Source: Mycolicibacterium litorale (GTDB taxonomy: Bacteria; Actinomycetota; Actinomycetes; Mycobacteriales; Mycobacteriaceae). Taken from it: a stretch of DNA of 64,000 bases. A program made the position numbers and the translations under genes. The notes under the pieces were generated by a model. That model made no database searches. It worked only from the letters and a program-made list of their open reading frames with translations, and was not told the origin of the DNA. The stretch spans positions 2,418,001 through 2,482,000 of the forward strand of contig CP019882.1 in NCBI GenBank assembly GCA_002007745.1. Direction: 5' to 3'. Below are positions 36,109 to 45,429 of the stretch, one piece after another; within the stretch, counting starts at the first letter, position 1, and every line of letters begins with the position of its first letter.

Positions 36109-36870
36109 GTGAGCATGACCGACGCGGCTCTGGCCGCCGACCTCGCCGAGGAGGCCGGCCGACTGCTGCTGTCGGTGCGCGAGGAGGTCGGCTTCGACTT
36201 TCCACCCGCTCTGGGGGATGCGGGTGATGTGCGCGCCAATGCGCTGATCCTGCGCCGGCTGAAAGCGGAACGGCCCAATGACGCCGTGCTGTCCGAGGAG
36301 GCCTACGACGACCTCAAACGCCTCGACGCCGACCGGGTGTGGATCATCGACCCGCTGGACGGCACGCGCGAGTTCTCGACGCCGCGCCGGCCGGACTGGG
36401 CCGTGCACGTCGCCCTGTGGCAGCGCACCAGCGCGACCGAAGGTGCCATCACCGACGCGGCCGTCGCACTGCCGGCCATGGGTGAGGTGCACCGCTCCGA
36501 CACCGTCAGCGCCCCGCCGCCACCGCTGTCGGGTCCGATCCGCATCACCGCCAGCGCCAACCGGCCACCAGCAGTGCTGTGGCGGCTGCGCGATCGCCTG
36601 GACATCGAATTCCTCCGGATCGGTTCGGCCGGCGCCAAGGCGATGGCCGTGGTCCGCGGTGACGCTGATGCCTACATCCATGCCGGCGGCCAGTGGGAGT
36701 GGGACTCGGCCGCGCCCGCCGGCGTGCTACATGCCGCCGGATTGCACGCCACCCGGATCGACGGGTCGCCGCTGCGCTACAACCAGCCCGACCCGTACCT
36801 GCCGGATCTGTTGATGTGCCGGCCCGAGATGGCCGACCTCCTCCTGGACGCGATGTGGCTCGCCAGCTGA
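36109..36870 (+). CDS. cysQ: 3'-phosphoadenosine 5'-phosphate phosphatase CysQ
   Basis: A 253-residue inositol-monophosphatase-family enzyme that removes the 3'-phosphate of PAP/PAPS in sulfate assimilation. Metal-site motifs: [22 protein letters not shown] and [23 protein letters not shown] 36109 is taken because GATACT at about 36095-36100 suits a leaderless start; ATG 36115 is the alternative. It is followed by mshC as in M. tuberculosis (Rv2131c-Rv2130c). Confidence 0.93.
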   Translation: MSMTDAALAADLAEEAGRLLLSVREEVGFDFPPALGDAGDVRANALILRRLKAERPNDAVLSEEAYDDLKRLDADRVWIIDPLDGTREFSTPRRPDWAVHVALWQRTSATEGAITDAAVALPAMGEVHRSDTVSAPPPPLSGPIRITASANRPPAVLWRLRDRLDIEFLRIGSAGAKAMAVVRGDADAYIHAGGQWEWDSAAPAGVLHAAGLHATRIDGSPLRYNQPDPYLPDLLMCRPEMADLLLDAMWLAS

Positions 36871-36987
36871 CCCGCCGAAGTTCGCAGGGAATGGACCGCC
36901 CCGCTGGATTGTTCGGTGAGTGACGAGAATGCCGGTCCCCTCACCACTCGGAGCGCCGTGAAGAGCGAACCCCCTAGAGTCGAGGCC

Positions 36988-38226
36988 ATGCAGTCGTGGC
37001 CGGGCGTCGACATCCCGCAGGTGCCAGGTCGCGGGCCGGCGTTGCGGCTCTACGACACTGCCGACCAGCAGCTGCGTCCCACCACGCCGGGGGAGACGGC
37101 CACGATGTACGTCTGCGGGATCACCCCGTATGACGCCACGCATCTCGGTCACGCCGCCACCTATCTGACCTTCGATCTGGTCTACCGGATGTGGCTCGAC
37201 TCCGGGCACCGGGTGCACTACGTGCAGAACGTCACCGATGTCGACGACCCGCTGTTCGAACGGGCCAACCGCGACGGTGTGGACTGGCGAGAATTGGGCG
37301 CTCGCGAGACTCAGCTGTTCCGCGAGGACATGACGGCGTTACGGGTGTTGCCACCGCACGACTATGTCGCGGCCACCGATGCTATCGGGGAGGTGGTGGA
37401 GCTGGTCGAGAAGATGCTGGCCTCCGGCGCCGCATATGTGGTCGACGACGCCGAGTACCCCGATATCTACTACCGCACCGACGCCACCACGCAGTTCGGC
37501 TACGAATCCGGTTACGACCGCGAGACGATGCTGCGGCTGTTCGCCGAGCGCGGCGGTGACCCTGAGCGTCCGGGCAAAGCCGACCCGCTCGACGCACTGC
37601 TGTGGCGAGCGGTGCGGCCCGACGAGCCGAGCTGGCCCGCGCCGTTCGGCGCCGGCCGGCCGGGCTGGCATGTCGAGTGTGCCGCGATCGCGTTGAGCCG
37701 CATCGGGTTCGGTTTCGACGTCCAGGGCGGCGGCAGCGACCTGATCTTCCCGCACCACGAGTTCTCCGCGGCGCACGCTGAATGTGTCACCGGCGAGCGG
37801 CGATTCGCTCGGCATTACGTGCATGCGGGCATGATCGGCTGGGACGGGCACAAGATGTCCAAGAGCCGAGGCAATCTGGTTCTGGTGTCACGGTTGCGCG
37901 CCCAGGGGGTCGACCCGTCGGCCATCCGGCTCGGGCTGCTGGCCGGACATTACCGCGGCGACCGGTTCTGGAGCGACGCGGTGCTCGACGACGCGAATAA
38001 CCGGCTGCACCGGTGGCGTAGCGCGGCGGCGCTCGCTGCCGGGCCGGACGCGGCCGACGTCATCGCGCGGGTGCGCCAGTACCTCGCTGACGACCTGGAT
38101 ACCCCGAAAGCCCTTGCCGCCATAGATGGTTGGACCGCCGACGCGCTGGAGTACGGCGGCCACGACCCGGCCGCTCCTGGTGCGGTGGCCACCGCCGTCG
38201 ACGCCCTGCTCGGCGTCGCGCTGTAG
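36988..38226 (+). CDS. mshC: Cysteine:1D-myo-inosityl 2-amino-2-deoxyglucopyranoside ligase
   Basis: A 412-residue CysRS-like enzyme that joins Cys to GlcN-Ins in mycothiol synthesis. Synthetase signatures are [18 protein letters not shown] (HIGH-like), [20 protein letters not shown] (zinc site) and [11 protein letters not shown] (KMSKS). ATG 36988 is preferred to the frame opening at 36916 because M. tuberculosis MshC starts here (MQSW) and TAGAGT at 36975-36980 gives a leaderless promoter. Mycothiol is restricted to actinobacteria, which fixes the phylum. Confidence 0.96.
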   Translation: MQSWPGVDIPQVPGRGPALRLYDTADQQLRPTTPGETATMYVCGITPYDATHLGHAATYLTFDLVYRMWLDSGHRVHYVQNVTDVDDPLFERANRDGVDWRELGARETQLFREDMTALRVLPPHDYVAATDAIGEVVELVEKMLASGAAYVVDDAEYPDIYYRTDATTQFGYESGYDRETMLRLFAERGGDPERPGKADPLDALLWRAVRPDEPSWPAPFGAGRPGWHVECAAIALSRIGFGFDVQGGGSDLIFPHHEFSAAHAECVTGERRFARHYVHAGMIGWDGHKMSKSRGNLVLVSRLRAQGVDPSAIRLGLLAGHYRGDRFWSDAVLDDANNRLHRWRSAAALAAGPDAADVIARVRQYLADDLDTPKALAAIDGWTADALEYGGHDPAAPGAVATAVDALLGVAL

Positions 38227-38268
38227 GCCGTAGCACTGCGCCATACCCGCTGGGGTACGTTGGCGGCC

Positions 38269-39147
38269 ATGAGTTCCGTCAATGACAAAGTCGTCCTGAT
38301 CACCGGTGGTGCTCGCGGCGTCGGGGCCGACGTGGCGCGCCGGCTGCGGCGCAAGAACGCCAGGCTGGTCCTGACCGATATCGACGCCGAGCCGCTGGCC
38401 GCGCTGGCCGCCGAGCTGGGCGAAAGCCACGTGCTCACCGCGGTGGCCGACGTCCGCGACCTCGCCGCCATGCAGGCGGTCGTGGCGTCGGCTGTGCAGC
38501 GCTTCGGCGGTATCGACGTGGTCATGGCCAACGCCGGTATCGCGACGTACGGCTCAGTGCTGCAGGTCGACCCGGAAGCCTTCAAACGTCTGATGGACAT
38601 CAATGTGCTCGGTGTCTTCCATACCGTGCGCGCCGCGTTGCCGTCGATCATCGAGCGGCGCGGCTATGTGCTGATCGTGTCCTCGTTCGCCGCGTACTCC
38701 GCCGCGCCCGGACTGGCGCCGTACCACGCCTCGAAAGCCGCCGTCGAGCACTTCGCCAACGCGTTGCGCCTCGAGGTCGCCTATCACGGTGTCGACGTCG
38801 GCTCGGCGCACATGTCGTGGATCGACACGCCGATGGTTCAGGACGCCAAGAGCGATCTGTCCAGCTTCACCGAGATGCTGTCGAAACTCCCGAACCCGTT
38901 GGGCAAGACGACCTCTGTCGACAAATGCGGGCAGGCCTTCGTCAAGGGCATCGAAGGCCGCAGGCGCCGGGTGAACGTGCCCGGCTGGGTCGGCGCCTTC
39001 CGCTGGCTGCGCCCGATGCTGTCCACGCCGGTGGGGGAACGGCCGATCAACGCGCTGACGCCGACCGTGCTGCCCAAGATGGACGCCGAGGTGGCCGCCC
39101 TTGGCCGCTCGACCAGCTCGCGGCTGGAGGGCTTGGAGGCCCGCTGA
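38269..39147 (+). CDS. Short-chain dehydrogenase/reductase (Rv2129c-like)
   Basis: A 292-residue SDR: cofactor motif ITGGARGVGADVARRL, NAGIATYG, catalytic Ser in VSSFAAYS and Tyr-Lys in YHASKAAVEHF. A longer C-terminal part (VNVPGWVGAFRWLRPM) separates it from FabG. ATG 38269 is 42 bases after mshC and in the conserved order. Substrate unknown. Confidence 0.88.
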   Translation: MSSVNDKVVLITGGARGVGADVARRLRRKNARLVLTDIDAEPLAALAAELGESHVLTAVADVRDLAAMQAVVASAVQRFGGIDVVMANAGIATYGSVLQVDPEAFKRLMDINVLGVFHTVRAALPSIIERRGYVLIVSSFAAYSAAPGLAPYHASKAAVEHFANALRLEVAYHGVDVGSAHMSWIDTPMVQDAKSDLSSFTEMLSKLPNPLGKTTSVDKCGQAFVKGIEGRRRRVNVPGWVGAFRWLRPMLSTPVGERPINALTPTVLPKMDAEVAALGRSTSSRLEGLEAR

Positions 39148-39207
39148 ACCGGTCAGGACCACGGCTATCCGAGCGGGGTGTAGTGGGTCGCAACCCGCGA
39201 ACGACGA

Positions 39208-40098
39208 TCAGTTCTCCACCCTCGATGTGCTCTCGGTGAGTCCGAAGATGTGCTCGGCGATCTCGGGTGCGCTGTCTTCCGGAACGAAGTGTTTGCCGCG
39301 CAGCGGCGTGGGTTCGGCGATACCGGCGGCATGCGCAGCGATCCGGCCGTGACCGTCCAGCGTGAGGAACGGGTCGTCGGCGCCCCAGAGGACCTGAACG
39401 GGATACCGGTCGTCTGACAAGACGGCTGCGTAGAGTTCGGTTTTGGCGTACGTGGTCTCGAACCCGCGCATGATCCGCCGGAATGCTCGGCCGCCATCGG
39501 ACCCGAGCAGGAGCGCTTGGTGGACCATGAGTTCGGCGTTTGTGGTGGGCGTATCGGGCGACAGTCCTGTCAACCGTGCCAGGTACCGGAATGTCGGGCC
39601 CTGTCCGGCGGCGAGCCACAAGCGGTCGACGAGCGGCCAGGCGAAGGGTCTCATCTGCAGTGGCTTACGGAATGAGTGCGCCGCCACCATCGTGTTGAGG
39701 ACGGTCAGCGAGGCGACGCGCTCTGGCGCGCGGGCCGCGACCTCGAATCCCACGGGGCCACCGATATCGTGCACCACCAGGTGGAATCGCGGGATCTCCA
39801 TGGCGTCCAGGGTCTGCCTGAGATGTCGGCCCAACCCCGTCCAACTGTAGTCGAAATCCTCAGGGCGGCCTGACAATCCGAGCCCGGGAAAGTCCGGCGC
39901 GACACCCCGCATCCCGCGGACGGCGAGCTCGGGCAGCAGCCGTCGCCATAGGTAACTGGACATTGGAACGCCGTGGACACAGACCACCGGCACGGCTCCG
40001 GTTCCCTCGTCGCGGACAAAAGTGCTAATGCCCGCGACATCGACGAAGTGGCCGGCACCGCGATGAGCCCCAAGTAATGCTTCGACGTCGGTGCGCAC
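39208..40098 (-). CDS. Alpha/beta hydrolase with Asp nucleophile (haloalkane dehalogenase-like)
   Basis: A 296-residue hydrolase of the haloalkane dehalogenase/epoxide hydrolase group. The HGVPMSSYLWR motif, nucleophile elbow VVHDIGGPVG with Asp in place of Ser, Asp in LWGADDPFLT and His in GKHFVPED form the triad. An Asp nucleophile favours dehalogenation or epoxide opening over ester hydrolysis. It is divergent from a TetR gene with a palindrome between them. It lies in a block inserted after the conserved SDR. Confidence 0.83.
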   Translation of the reverse strand: MRTDVEALLGAHRGAGHFVDVAGISTFVRDEGTGAVPVVCVHGVPMSSYLWRRLLPELAVRGMRGVAPDFPGLGLSGRPEDFDYSWTGLGRHLRQTLDAMEIPRFHLVVHDIGGPVGFEVAARAPERVASLTVLNTMVAAHSFRKPLQMRPFAWPLVDRLWLAAGQGPTFRYLARLTGLSPDTPTTNAELMVHQALLLGSDGGRAFRRIMRGFETTYAKTELYAAVLSDDRYPVQVLWGADDPFLTLDGHGRIAAHAAGIAEPTPLRGKHFVPEDSAPEIAEHIFGLTESTSRVEN

Positions 40099-40144
40099 AA
40101 CGGGCCTCCCAGCCAGGAGCGATCTTGGAATGATCGATTCAAGT

Positions 40145-40161
40145 TAGCACAGCCCGTGCTA
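40145..40161. promoter_or_regulatory. Palindrome in the hydrolase/TetR divergent gap
   Basis: TAGCAC-AGCCC-GTGCTA, a perfect six-base inverted repeat with a five-base centre, about 46 bases from the hydrolase start and 40 from the TetR start. Size and position fit a TetR operator controlling both genes. Confidence 0.5.
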
Positions 40162-40201
40162 GCGTGGAACCCCGTCTTTCGAAAGTGCACGCGCAAGCAA
40201 C

Positions 40202-40801
40202 ATGGCCGACATCAAGCATTTCCAGGTCGACGCCGCCTTGGACGCCATCGTGGAGCTGTTCTGGCGGAACGGCTTTGCTGCCACCGGTGTTCAAGACATC
40301 GTGTCGGCAACGGGTCTGAACCGGTCGAGCTTGTACAACGCATTCGGCAACAAGCAGGCCGCCTACGTGGCCGCGTTACGCCGCTATATCGACATCTGGT
40401 CGGTGCCGGTCTTGCGGCATCTCAGCGACAGCGGGCGCGGTGTGCCGGCGATCATCGACTTCTTCGGTGGCCTCATTGAGCTGCGGAGCAACGGGACATT
40501 CGCGGGCTGGGGTTGCATGGTGACCAATGCGCACGCGGGCGTAGAGAATGGCGATCCCGAGGTTCGCGCGCTACTGAACCAGCATCATCAGGACTTGCGT
40601 GCCGCGATGCGCTCGGCGCTCATCACGGCACGTGACGACGGGCAGTTGCCTGATGGCGCCGATGCGGATGCGGCAGCCGATCTGCTGACCGCGCAGGTCT
40701 ACTCGATCAATTTGCGTTCTCGGCCGGACTGCGACGCCCGGACGTTACATCGAGGTGTGACCGCCGCCTTGGAGTCGATCGGATACTCCGAGGGCGGTTA
40801 G
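40202..40801 (+). CDS. TetR/AcrR-family regulator
   Basis: A 199-residue TetR regulator with the N-terminal HTH (IVELFWRNGFAATGVQDIVS, then NRSSLYNAFGNKQAAYVAAL) and an all-helical ligand domain. The start ATG 40202 is the only reasonable one. It is divergent from the Asp-nucleophile hydrolase, its probable target, and its stop abuts the convergent acyl-CoA dehydrogenase gene. Ligand unknown. Confidence 0.88.
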   Translation: MADIKHFQVDAALDAIVELFWRNGFAATGVQDIVSATGLNRSSLYNAFGNKQAAYVAALRRYIDIWSVPVLRHLSDSGRGVPAIIDFFGGLIELRSNGTFAGWGCMVTNAHAGVENGDPEVRALLNQHHQDLRAAMRSALITARDDGQLPDGADADAAADLLTAQVYSINLRSRPDCDARTLHRGVTAALESIGYSEGG

Positions 40802-40802
40802 C

Positions 40803-41918
40803 CTACAGCGCGACGATGCCGTACTTGCCCACCTGCGAACTGAGGAACCGCAGCTGGTCGGTTGCCGAGCCGAGCGTCTGGTCGATCGCGGTCAATCGCG
40901 CGGCGTAGTGCGCCACCGGGTACTCGGCGGTCACACCGATGCCGCCGTGCATCTGGATGGCCTCCTGGGCGATGTGCCGCCCCGATCGGCCGATCTGCAG
41001 CTTGGACCGGGCCGCGACGACGGGATCCAGTCGACCGTCGATGATGCACATCGCCGCGTAGTAGTTCATGCTGCGGGCCAACTCCAGTGAGACGTACATG
41101 TCGGCGGCGCGCTGGGTGAGCGTCTGGAACGTCTTGAGTGGCACGCCGAATTGCTTGCGCGCCTTCAGATAATCGGTGGTCAGGCGCAGCGCCTCGTCCA
41201 TCGCGCCGACGGCTTCGGCGCACAGCGCCGACGAGTAGCGGATCAGCGCGGCGTGGATGCGCTCGCTGACGTCGCCGCCGTCGCCCAGCGGCTGTGCCGG
41301 GGCGGCGTCGAATTCGATGTCGGCACCGCGCTGGCCGTCGAAGGTGCGGTAGGAGTGCCGGGTGACCGCGGTGGCGTCGACCAGGAACAGGCCCACCCCA
41401 CCGTCCGGCAGCGCGGCGGTCACCACCAGCACGTCGGCGCAGTCGCCGGCTAGCACCGGATTCTTGCGCCCGGTGATGCTCCAGGAGTCACCGTGTCTCG
41501 TTGCGCGGGTGGACAATTCGTCCAATCCACGCAGGTCCTTCTCGGCGTGCGCCAGGGCCAGCAGGCGCTCACCGGCTGCCACGTCGTCGAGTAGGGCGCG
41601 CTGCTCGTCGCTGCCCAGTTCGGCGATCACGCCGCCCGGGATGAGGGCCGCGGCCGCGACCGGTTCGGGTGCAAGCCGTCGACCGATCTCGGTCATGACG
41701 ACCATGATCTCGACCTGGCCGGACTCCTCGGGCTCGAAACCGAGGCCCAGGATGCCGATCTCGGCGAGCTGGCGCCACACGTCGCGGCTCCAGCCCAGTC
41801 CTGAATCGAGGGGGGCGTCGATGACCTTATTTCGCTTCTCGATGTCGTAGCTGCGGGTGAACACCTCGCGGGCGGTGTCGGCGAGCAGCTGCTGTTCTTC
41901 GGTCAGGTCAAAGTTCAT
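40803..41918 (-). CDS. Acyl-CoA dehydrogenase, second subunit of a two-gene pair
   Basis: A 371-residue acyl-CoA dehydrogenase-fold protein. N-terminal (FDLTEEQQLLADTAREVFTR), middle and C-terminal domains are present; the FAD-adjacent MHGGIGVTAEYPVAHYAARL replaces the usual YGGSNEVQR-type ending. It begins one base after the stop of another FadE gene. In mycobacteria such adjacent unlike FadE genes encode alpha2-beta2 enzymes of steroid and side-chain oxidation, in which only one subunit has the catalytic base. That assignment is inferred. Confidence 0.87.
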   Translation of the reverse strand: MNFDLTEEQQLLADTAREVFTRSYDIEKRNKVIDAPLDSGLGWSRDVWRQLAEIGILGLGFEPEESGQVEIMVVMTEIGRRLAPEPVAAAALIPGGVIAELGSDEQRALLDDVAAGERLLALAHAEKDLRGLDELSTRATRHGDSWSITGRKNPVLAGDCADVLVVTAALPDGGVGLFLVDATAVTRHSYRTFDGQRGADIEFDAAPAQPLGDGGDVSERIHAALIRYSSALCAEAVGAMDEALRLTTDYLKARKQFGVPLKTFQTLTQRAADMYVSLELARSMNYYAAMCIIDGRLDPVVAARSKLQIGRSGRHIAQEAIQMHGGIGVTAEYPVAHYAARLTAIDQTLGSATDQLRFLSSQVGKYGIVAL

Positions 41919-41919
41919 G

Positions 41920-43095
41920 TCACAGCCCCAGGATCGTCGAGGAGATGATGGTGCGCTGGACCTCGTTGCTGCCGCCGTAGATCGAGGTCTTGCGGTAGTT
42001 CAGGTACTTTGCGGCGGAATGCTGCGCCCACTGCGGCGATTCGATCGCCGAACCGCCGTCGAACGGCAGCGAATCGGGGCCGGCCACCTCGACCAGGAGT
42101 TCGGTGACGGCCTGCTGCAGCTGGCTGCCGCGCAGTTTCAGGATCGACGACGCCGGGTTGGGCTTGCCGGTGCCCTCATCGCCGCTGACCCGCAGCTGGG
42201 TGAGTTCCAGGGCGAGCAGTTCGTTCTCGATCTCGGCGACCTTGGCCGCGAACAGCGGATCCTCCAGCAGGGTCCCGGCACCCAGCTTGGTCTGGGCGGC
42301 GTGTTCCTTGACCTCGGAGAGCCAGACCTTCGTGGTGCCGACCCGGGCGATGCCGGTGCGCTCGTTGGACAACAGGAACTTCGCGTAGCTCCAGCCCTGG
42401 TTCTCTTCGCCGACAAGCTGGTTCGCGGGCACCCGGACGTCTTCGAAGAACACCTCGTTGACCTCGTAGCTGCCGTCGATCAATTTGATCGGTCGCAGTG
42501 TGATGCCCGGGGTGTTCATCTCGACCAGGATGAACGAGATGCCTGCTTGCTTCTTCGGTGCGTCCGGGTTGGTACGGGCGAGCACGAAGATCCAGTCGGC
42601 GTACTGGCCCAGCGTGGTCCAGGTCTTCTGGCCGTTGATGACGTAGTCGTCACCGTCGCGGACCGCCACGGTGCGCAGCGAGGCGAGGTCGGAGCCGGCC
42701 TCCGGCTCCGAGAAGCCCTGGCACCACCAGATGTCCAGGTTGGCCGTCGGCGGCAGGAAGCGTTCCTTGATCTCCTGGGAGCCGAACTGTGCGATCACGG
42801 GTCCGACCATGCTGGCGTTGAAGGCCAGCGGTTCGGGCACACAGGCCATGCGCAACTCGTCGGCCCAGATCTGGCGCTGCAGCGGTGTCCAGTCCTTCCC
42901 GCCCCACTCCACCGGCCAGTTCGGCACGCCGAGGCCGGCCTTGTTCAGGATCCGCTGGGTGGTGACCATGTCGTCGGGATAACGCAGGCTTTCGGTGCGG
43001 GCCCGCTCACGGATCTCCGCGGGAATCTGCGTGGTGAAGAACTCGCGCAGCTCGTCGCGGAACTTGGCGTCCTCGTCGCTCAGTGCCAGTCGCAC
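41920..43095 (-). CDS. Acyl-CoA dehydrogenase, first subunit of a two-gene pair
   Basis: A 391-residue FadE protein with all three domains: LALSDEDAKFRDELREFF, FAD and substrate motif WWCQGFSEPEAGSDLASLRT, and the C-terminal IYGGSNEVQRTIISSTILGL. I start it at GTG 43095, five bases after GAGGAAG; the frame extends upstream (GTG 43140 and further into the 13E12 region) without support. It lies upstream of the other subunit. Substrate could be a steroid side chain or a branched acyl-CoA. Confidence 0.88.
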   Translation of the reverse strand: MRLALSDEDAKFRDELREFFTTQIPAEIRERARTESLRYPDDMVTTQRILNKAGLGVPNWPVEWGGKDWTPLQRQIWADELRMACVPEPLAFNASMVGPVIAQFGSQEIKERFLPPTANLDIWWCQGFSEPEAGSDLASLRTVAVRDGDDYVINGQKTWTTLGQYADWIFVLARTNPDAPKKQAGISFILVEMNTPGITLRPIKLIDGSYEVNEVFFEDVRVPANQLVGEENQGWSYAKFLLSNERTGIARVGTTKVWLSEVKEHAAQTKLGAGTLLEDPLFAAKVAEIENELLALELTQLRVSGDEGTGKPNPASSILKLRGSQLQQAVTELLVEVAGPDSLPFDGGSAIESPQWAQHSAAKYLNYRKTSIYGGSNEVQRTIISSTILGL

Positions 43096-43213
43096 GATCG
43101 CTTCCTCGATTCGTTGGTACTCGCCGGTATCAGACTGCACGTTAGCAAGCCCGACCAACTGGTCGGCAGGACCACCCCGGTCGCGCCGTCGTGTCGGTGG
43201 TTCGTCATAGACT

Positions 43214-43229
43214 TCGAACATGTGTTCGA
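43214..43229. promoter_or_regulatory. SOS box (LexA site) over the 13E12 start codon
   Basis: TCGAACATGTGTTCGA is a perfect match to the mycobacterial LexA consensus TCGAAC-N4-GTTCGA. The central ATGT includes the start codon of the DUF222 gene (ATG 43220), and TAGACT at 43208-43213 is a -10-like box just before it, so LexA would cover promoter and start. 13E12 genes are known SOS-controlled genes in M. tuberculosis. Confidence 0.9.
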
Positions 43230-44536
43230 TTGATGAGGCGTTGGCGGCGCTCGAATCGGCGGTTGAGCTGCTCGGTGCCGCCGATATCGACGGGCTGGCC
43301 GGCCCGCAGCGGTTCGCCGTGATCGAGCTATTGGAGAACGCGCTTCGGCGGCAGGTTGCCATCTCGCATGCCCACATCACCCGGCTGGAACGCTATCCAG
43401 GTTGTCCGCCGGTACCCATCGTGCTGGCCGACGTGCTGCGGATCAGCCGCGCGGCTGCCCGGCGTCGAGTGCGTGACGCCGAGCAGCTGACACCTCGCGC
43501 CACGTTGATCGGTGAGCCGCTACCGCCGTTGCTGCCAGCCACCGGCGCGGCATGGGGCGCGGGCAAGCTCGACGGTGAGCATGTCCGGGTCATCCAGTCG
43601 TTCTTGCATGACCTGCCGACTCACGTCGGCCCAGTCGAGGCCGAAAAAGCAGAGCGGTCGCTGGCTCGCCATGCCCAGAACCTGCGACCCGACCAATTGG
43701 AGAAGGTCGCGCAACGGTTGGCCATGCACCTGAACCCCGACGGCAAGTATTCGGAGGAAGACCGGGCTCGCAAGCGCGGTTTCCTCTGGTGCGGCGCCCA
43801 GCGGCCGGACGGGATGAGCGTGGGAAGGCTGGTGGCGACTCCCGAATTGCGGGCGATGATCGACGCGGTGTTCGCGAAGCTGGCGGCCCCCGGTGGGGGT
43901 GACTCGCAGGCCCCGAGCGGCGAAGCCGGGCAGGCTGACCCGCGTGGTCTCGGCCAGCGCCAGCACGATGCGCTGACCGAGCTGGTCCGGGCCCGGCTGG
44001 GGGATCCGAAACTGGGCCGGCATAACGGACTTCCGGTCACGATGATCGTCACCACCACTTTGCAGGAGCTGCAGGCCGGTGCCGGCGACGCGGTCACCGC
44101 GGGCGGAACCCTGATGCCGATGGCGGATCTGATCCGGGCGGCTGTGCCCTCATACAACTACCTCGCAGTCTTCGACGGGATTACCGGCCAATCACTGTGG
44201 CTGGGCCGGTCCAAGCGGTTGGCCTCTGCCGATCAGCGAGTGATGCTGCTGGCCAAATACCGCGGCTGCACTGCGCCCGGATGCACCGTCAACGGCTACA
44301 ACAGCCAGGTCCATCACGCGGCCAGGGACTGGAAGTACGGGGGCTCCACCGACATCGACGACCTCACGCTGGCGTGCAAATGCGACAACCGCTTGGTTGA
44401 GAACAGCGGTTGGACCACCCGCCAACTCTCCACCGGCCGAACCGAGTGGATTCCTCCGCCTGGCGTTCCGCTGATCGGCGGCACCAACTCCTACCATCAC
44501 CCGGAGCGGCTATTGGCAGACGAGGACGACCCGTGA
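43220..44536 (+). CDS. 13E12-family DUF222/HNH endonuclease protein
   Basis: A 438-residue member of the REP13E12 repeat family: N-terminal DUF222 (LAGPQRFAVIELLENALRRQ, RISRAAARRRVRDAEQL) and C-terminal HNH nuclease (YRGCTAPGCTVNGYNSQVHH, then DDLTLACKCDNRLVENSGW) with two CxxC-type pairs. Some copies serve as phage attachment targets in mycobacteria. The ATG lies inside an SOS box and six bases after a -10, so it should be DNA-damage-induced and leaderless. Not part of the conserved flanking order, so probably an insertion between SDR and PAC2. Confidence 0.9.
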   Translation: MCSIDEALAALESAVELLGAADIDGLAGPQRFAVIELLENALRRQVAISHAHITRLERYPGCPPVPIVLADVLRISRAAARRRVRDAEQLTPRATLIGEPLPPLLPATGAAWGAGKLDGEHVRVIQSFLHDLPTHVGPVEAEKAERSLARHAQNLRPDQLEKVAQRLAMHLNPDGKYSEEDRARKRGFLWCGAQRPDGMSVGRLVATPELRAMIDAVFAKLAAPGGGDSQAPSGEAGQADPRGLGQRQHDALTELVRARLGDPKLGRHNGLPVTMIVTTTLQELQAGAGDAVTAGGTLMPMADLIRAAVPSYNYLAVFDGITGQSLWLGRSKRLASADQRVMLLAKYRGCTAPGCTVNGYNSQVHHAARDWKYGGSTDIDDLTLACKCDNRLVENSGWTTRQLSTGRTEWIPPPGVPLIGGTNSYHHPERLLADEDDP

Positions 44537-44538
44537 CC

Positions 44539-45429
44539 TCAGCCGCGGAAGCCGGGACCGCGCCTGCGCAGGTACCGCTCGAACTCGGCGGCCAGTGCGT
44601 CGCCGTCCACCTTCGACAAGGCCTCGTTCATGTCGACCTCGGCGTCGCCGCGCTGCTCCAGGGAGGCCACGTAGTCGGCAATCTCCTCGTCCTCGGCGGT
44701 CATCTCGCTGACGGCCTGTTCCCACTCCTCGGCCTGGACCGGCAGGTCGGCCAACGGCACCTCGATATCGAGGACGTCTTCCACCCGGCGCAGCAGCGCG
44801 ACGGTGGCTTTCGGGTTCGGCGGCTGCGACACGTAATGCGGAACCGCGGCCCAGAACGTCACCGCGGGGATCCCGGCCGCCACGCAGGCGTCCTGGAACA
44901 CCCCGGCGATACCGGTGGGGCCCTCGTATCGGGTCTCTTCCAACCCGAAGAACTTCGCCGAGTCGGGGGAGTAGGCGGCACCCGACACCGGCACCGGCCG
45001 GGTGTGCGGGGTGTCGGCCAGCAACGCACCCAGGATGACCACGGTGTCCACGTTGAGCTTGTCCGCGATGGCCAGCAGCTCGGCGCAGAACGTGCGCCAC
45101 CGCATGTTGGGTTCCACCCCGTGCATCAGCACGATGTCACGGTCCGAGCCCGGTGGCCGACAGTGCGAGATCCGCATCGACGGCCACACCAACTCCCGCG
45201 TCACGCCGTCGACCTGTCGGATGACGGGACGATTCACCTGGTAGTCGTAATAGGCTTCGTCGTCAATTTCGATGATCGTCTCGGCCTCCCAGATCGCGTC
45301 CAGGTGCTCGAGTGCGTCACTGGCCGCGTCGCCGGCGTCGTTCCAGCCCTCAAACGCCGCAACGATGATCGTATTCTGCAATTCGGGCAGGTCAGGGCCT
45401 TTCGCGTCGCTGTGGTTCGACGGGGTCAC
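44539..45429 (-). CDS. PAC2 family protein (Rv2125-like)
   Basis: A 296-residue PAC2-family protein, related to archaeal and eukaryotic proteasome assembly chaperones. Recognisable are [40 protein letters not shown] and GPTGIAGVFQDACVAAGIP, with an acidic C-terminal region. Its stop is two bases from the convergent 13E12 gene, and it is divergent from metH. With mpa in the same window a link to the mycobacterial proteasome is tempting but only inferred. Confidence 0.9.
   Translation of the reverse strand: MTPSNHSDAKGPDLPELQNTIIVAAFEGWNDAGDAASDALEHLDAIWEAETIIEIDDEAYYDYQVNRPVIRQVDGVTRELVWPSMRISHCRPPGSDRDIVLMHGVEPNMRWRTFCAELLAIADKLNVDTVVILGALLADTPHTRPVPVSGAAYSPDSAKFFGLEETRYEGPTGIAGVFQDACVAAGIPAVTFWAAVPHYVSQPPNPKATVALLRRVEDVLDIEVPLADLPVQAEEWEQAVSEMTAEDEEIADYVASLEQRGDAEVDMNEALSKVDGDALAAEFERYLRRRGPGFRG

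Noticed and set aside
41857..43233. A 458-codon plus-strand frame across the acyl-CoA dehydrogenase gene
   Set aside because: Antisense shadow; the minus-strand FadE motifs are clear.
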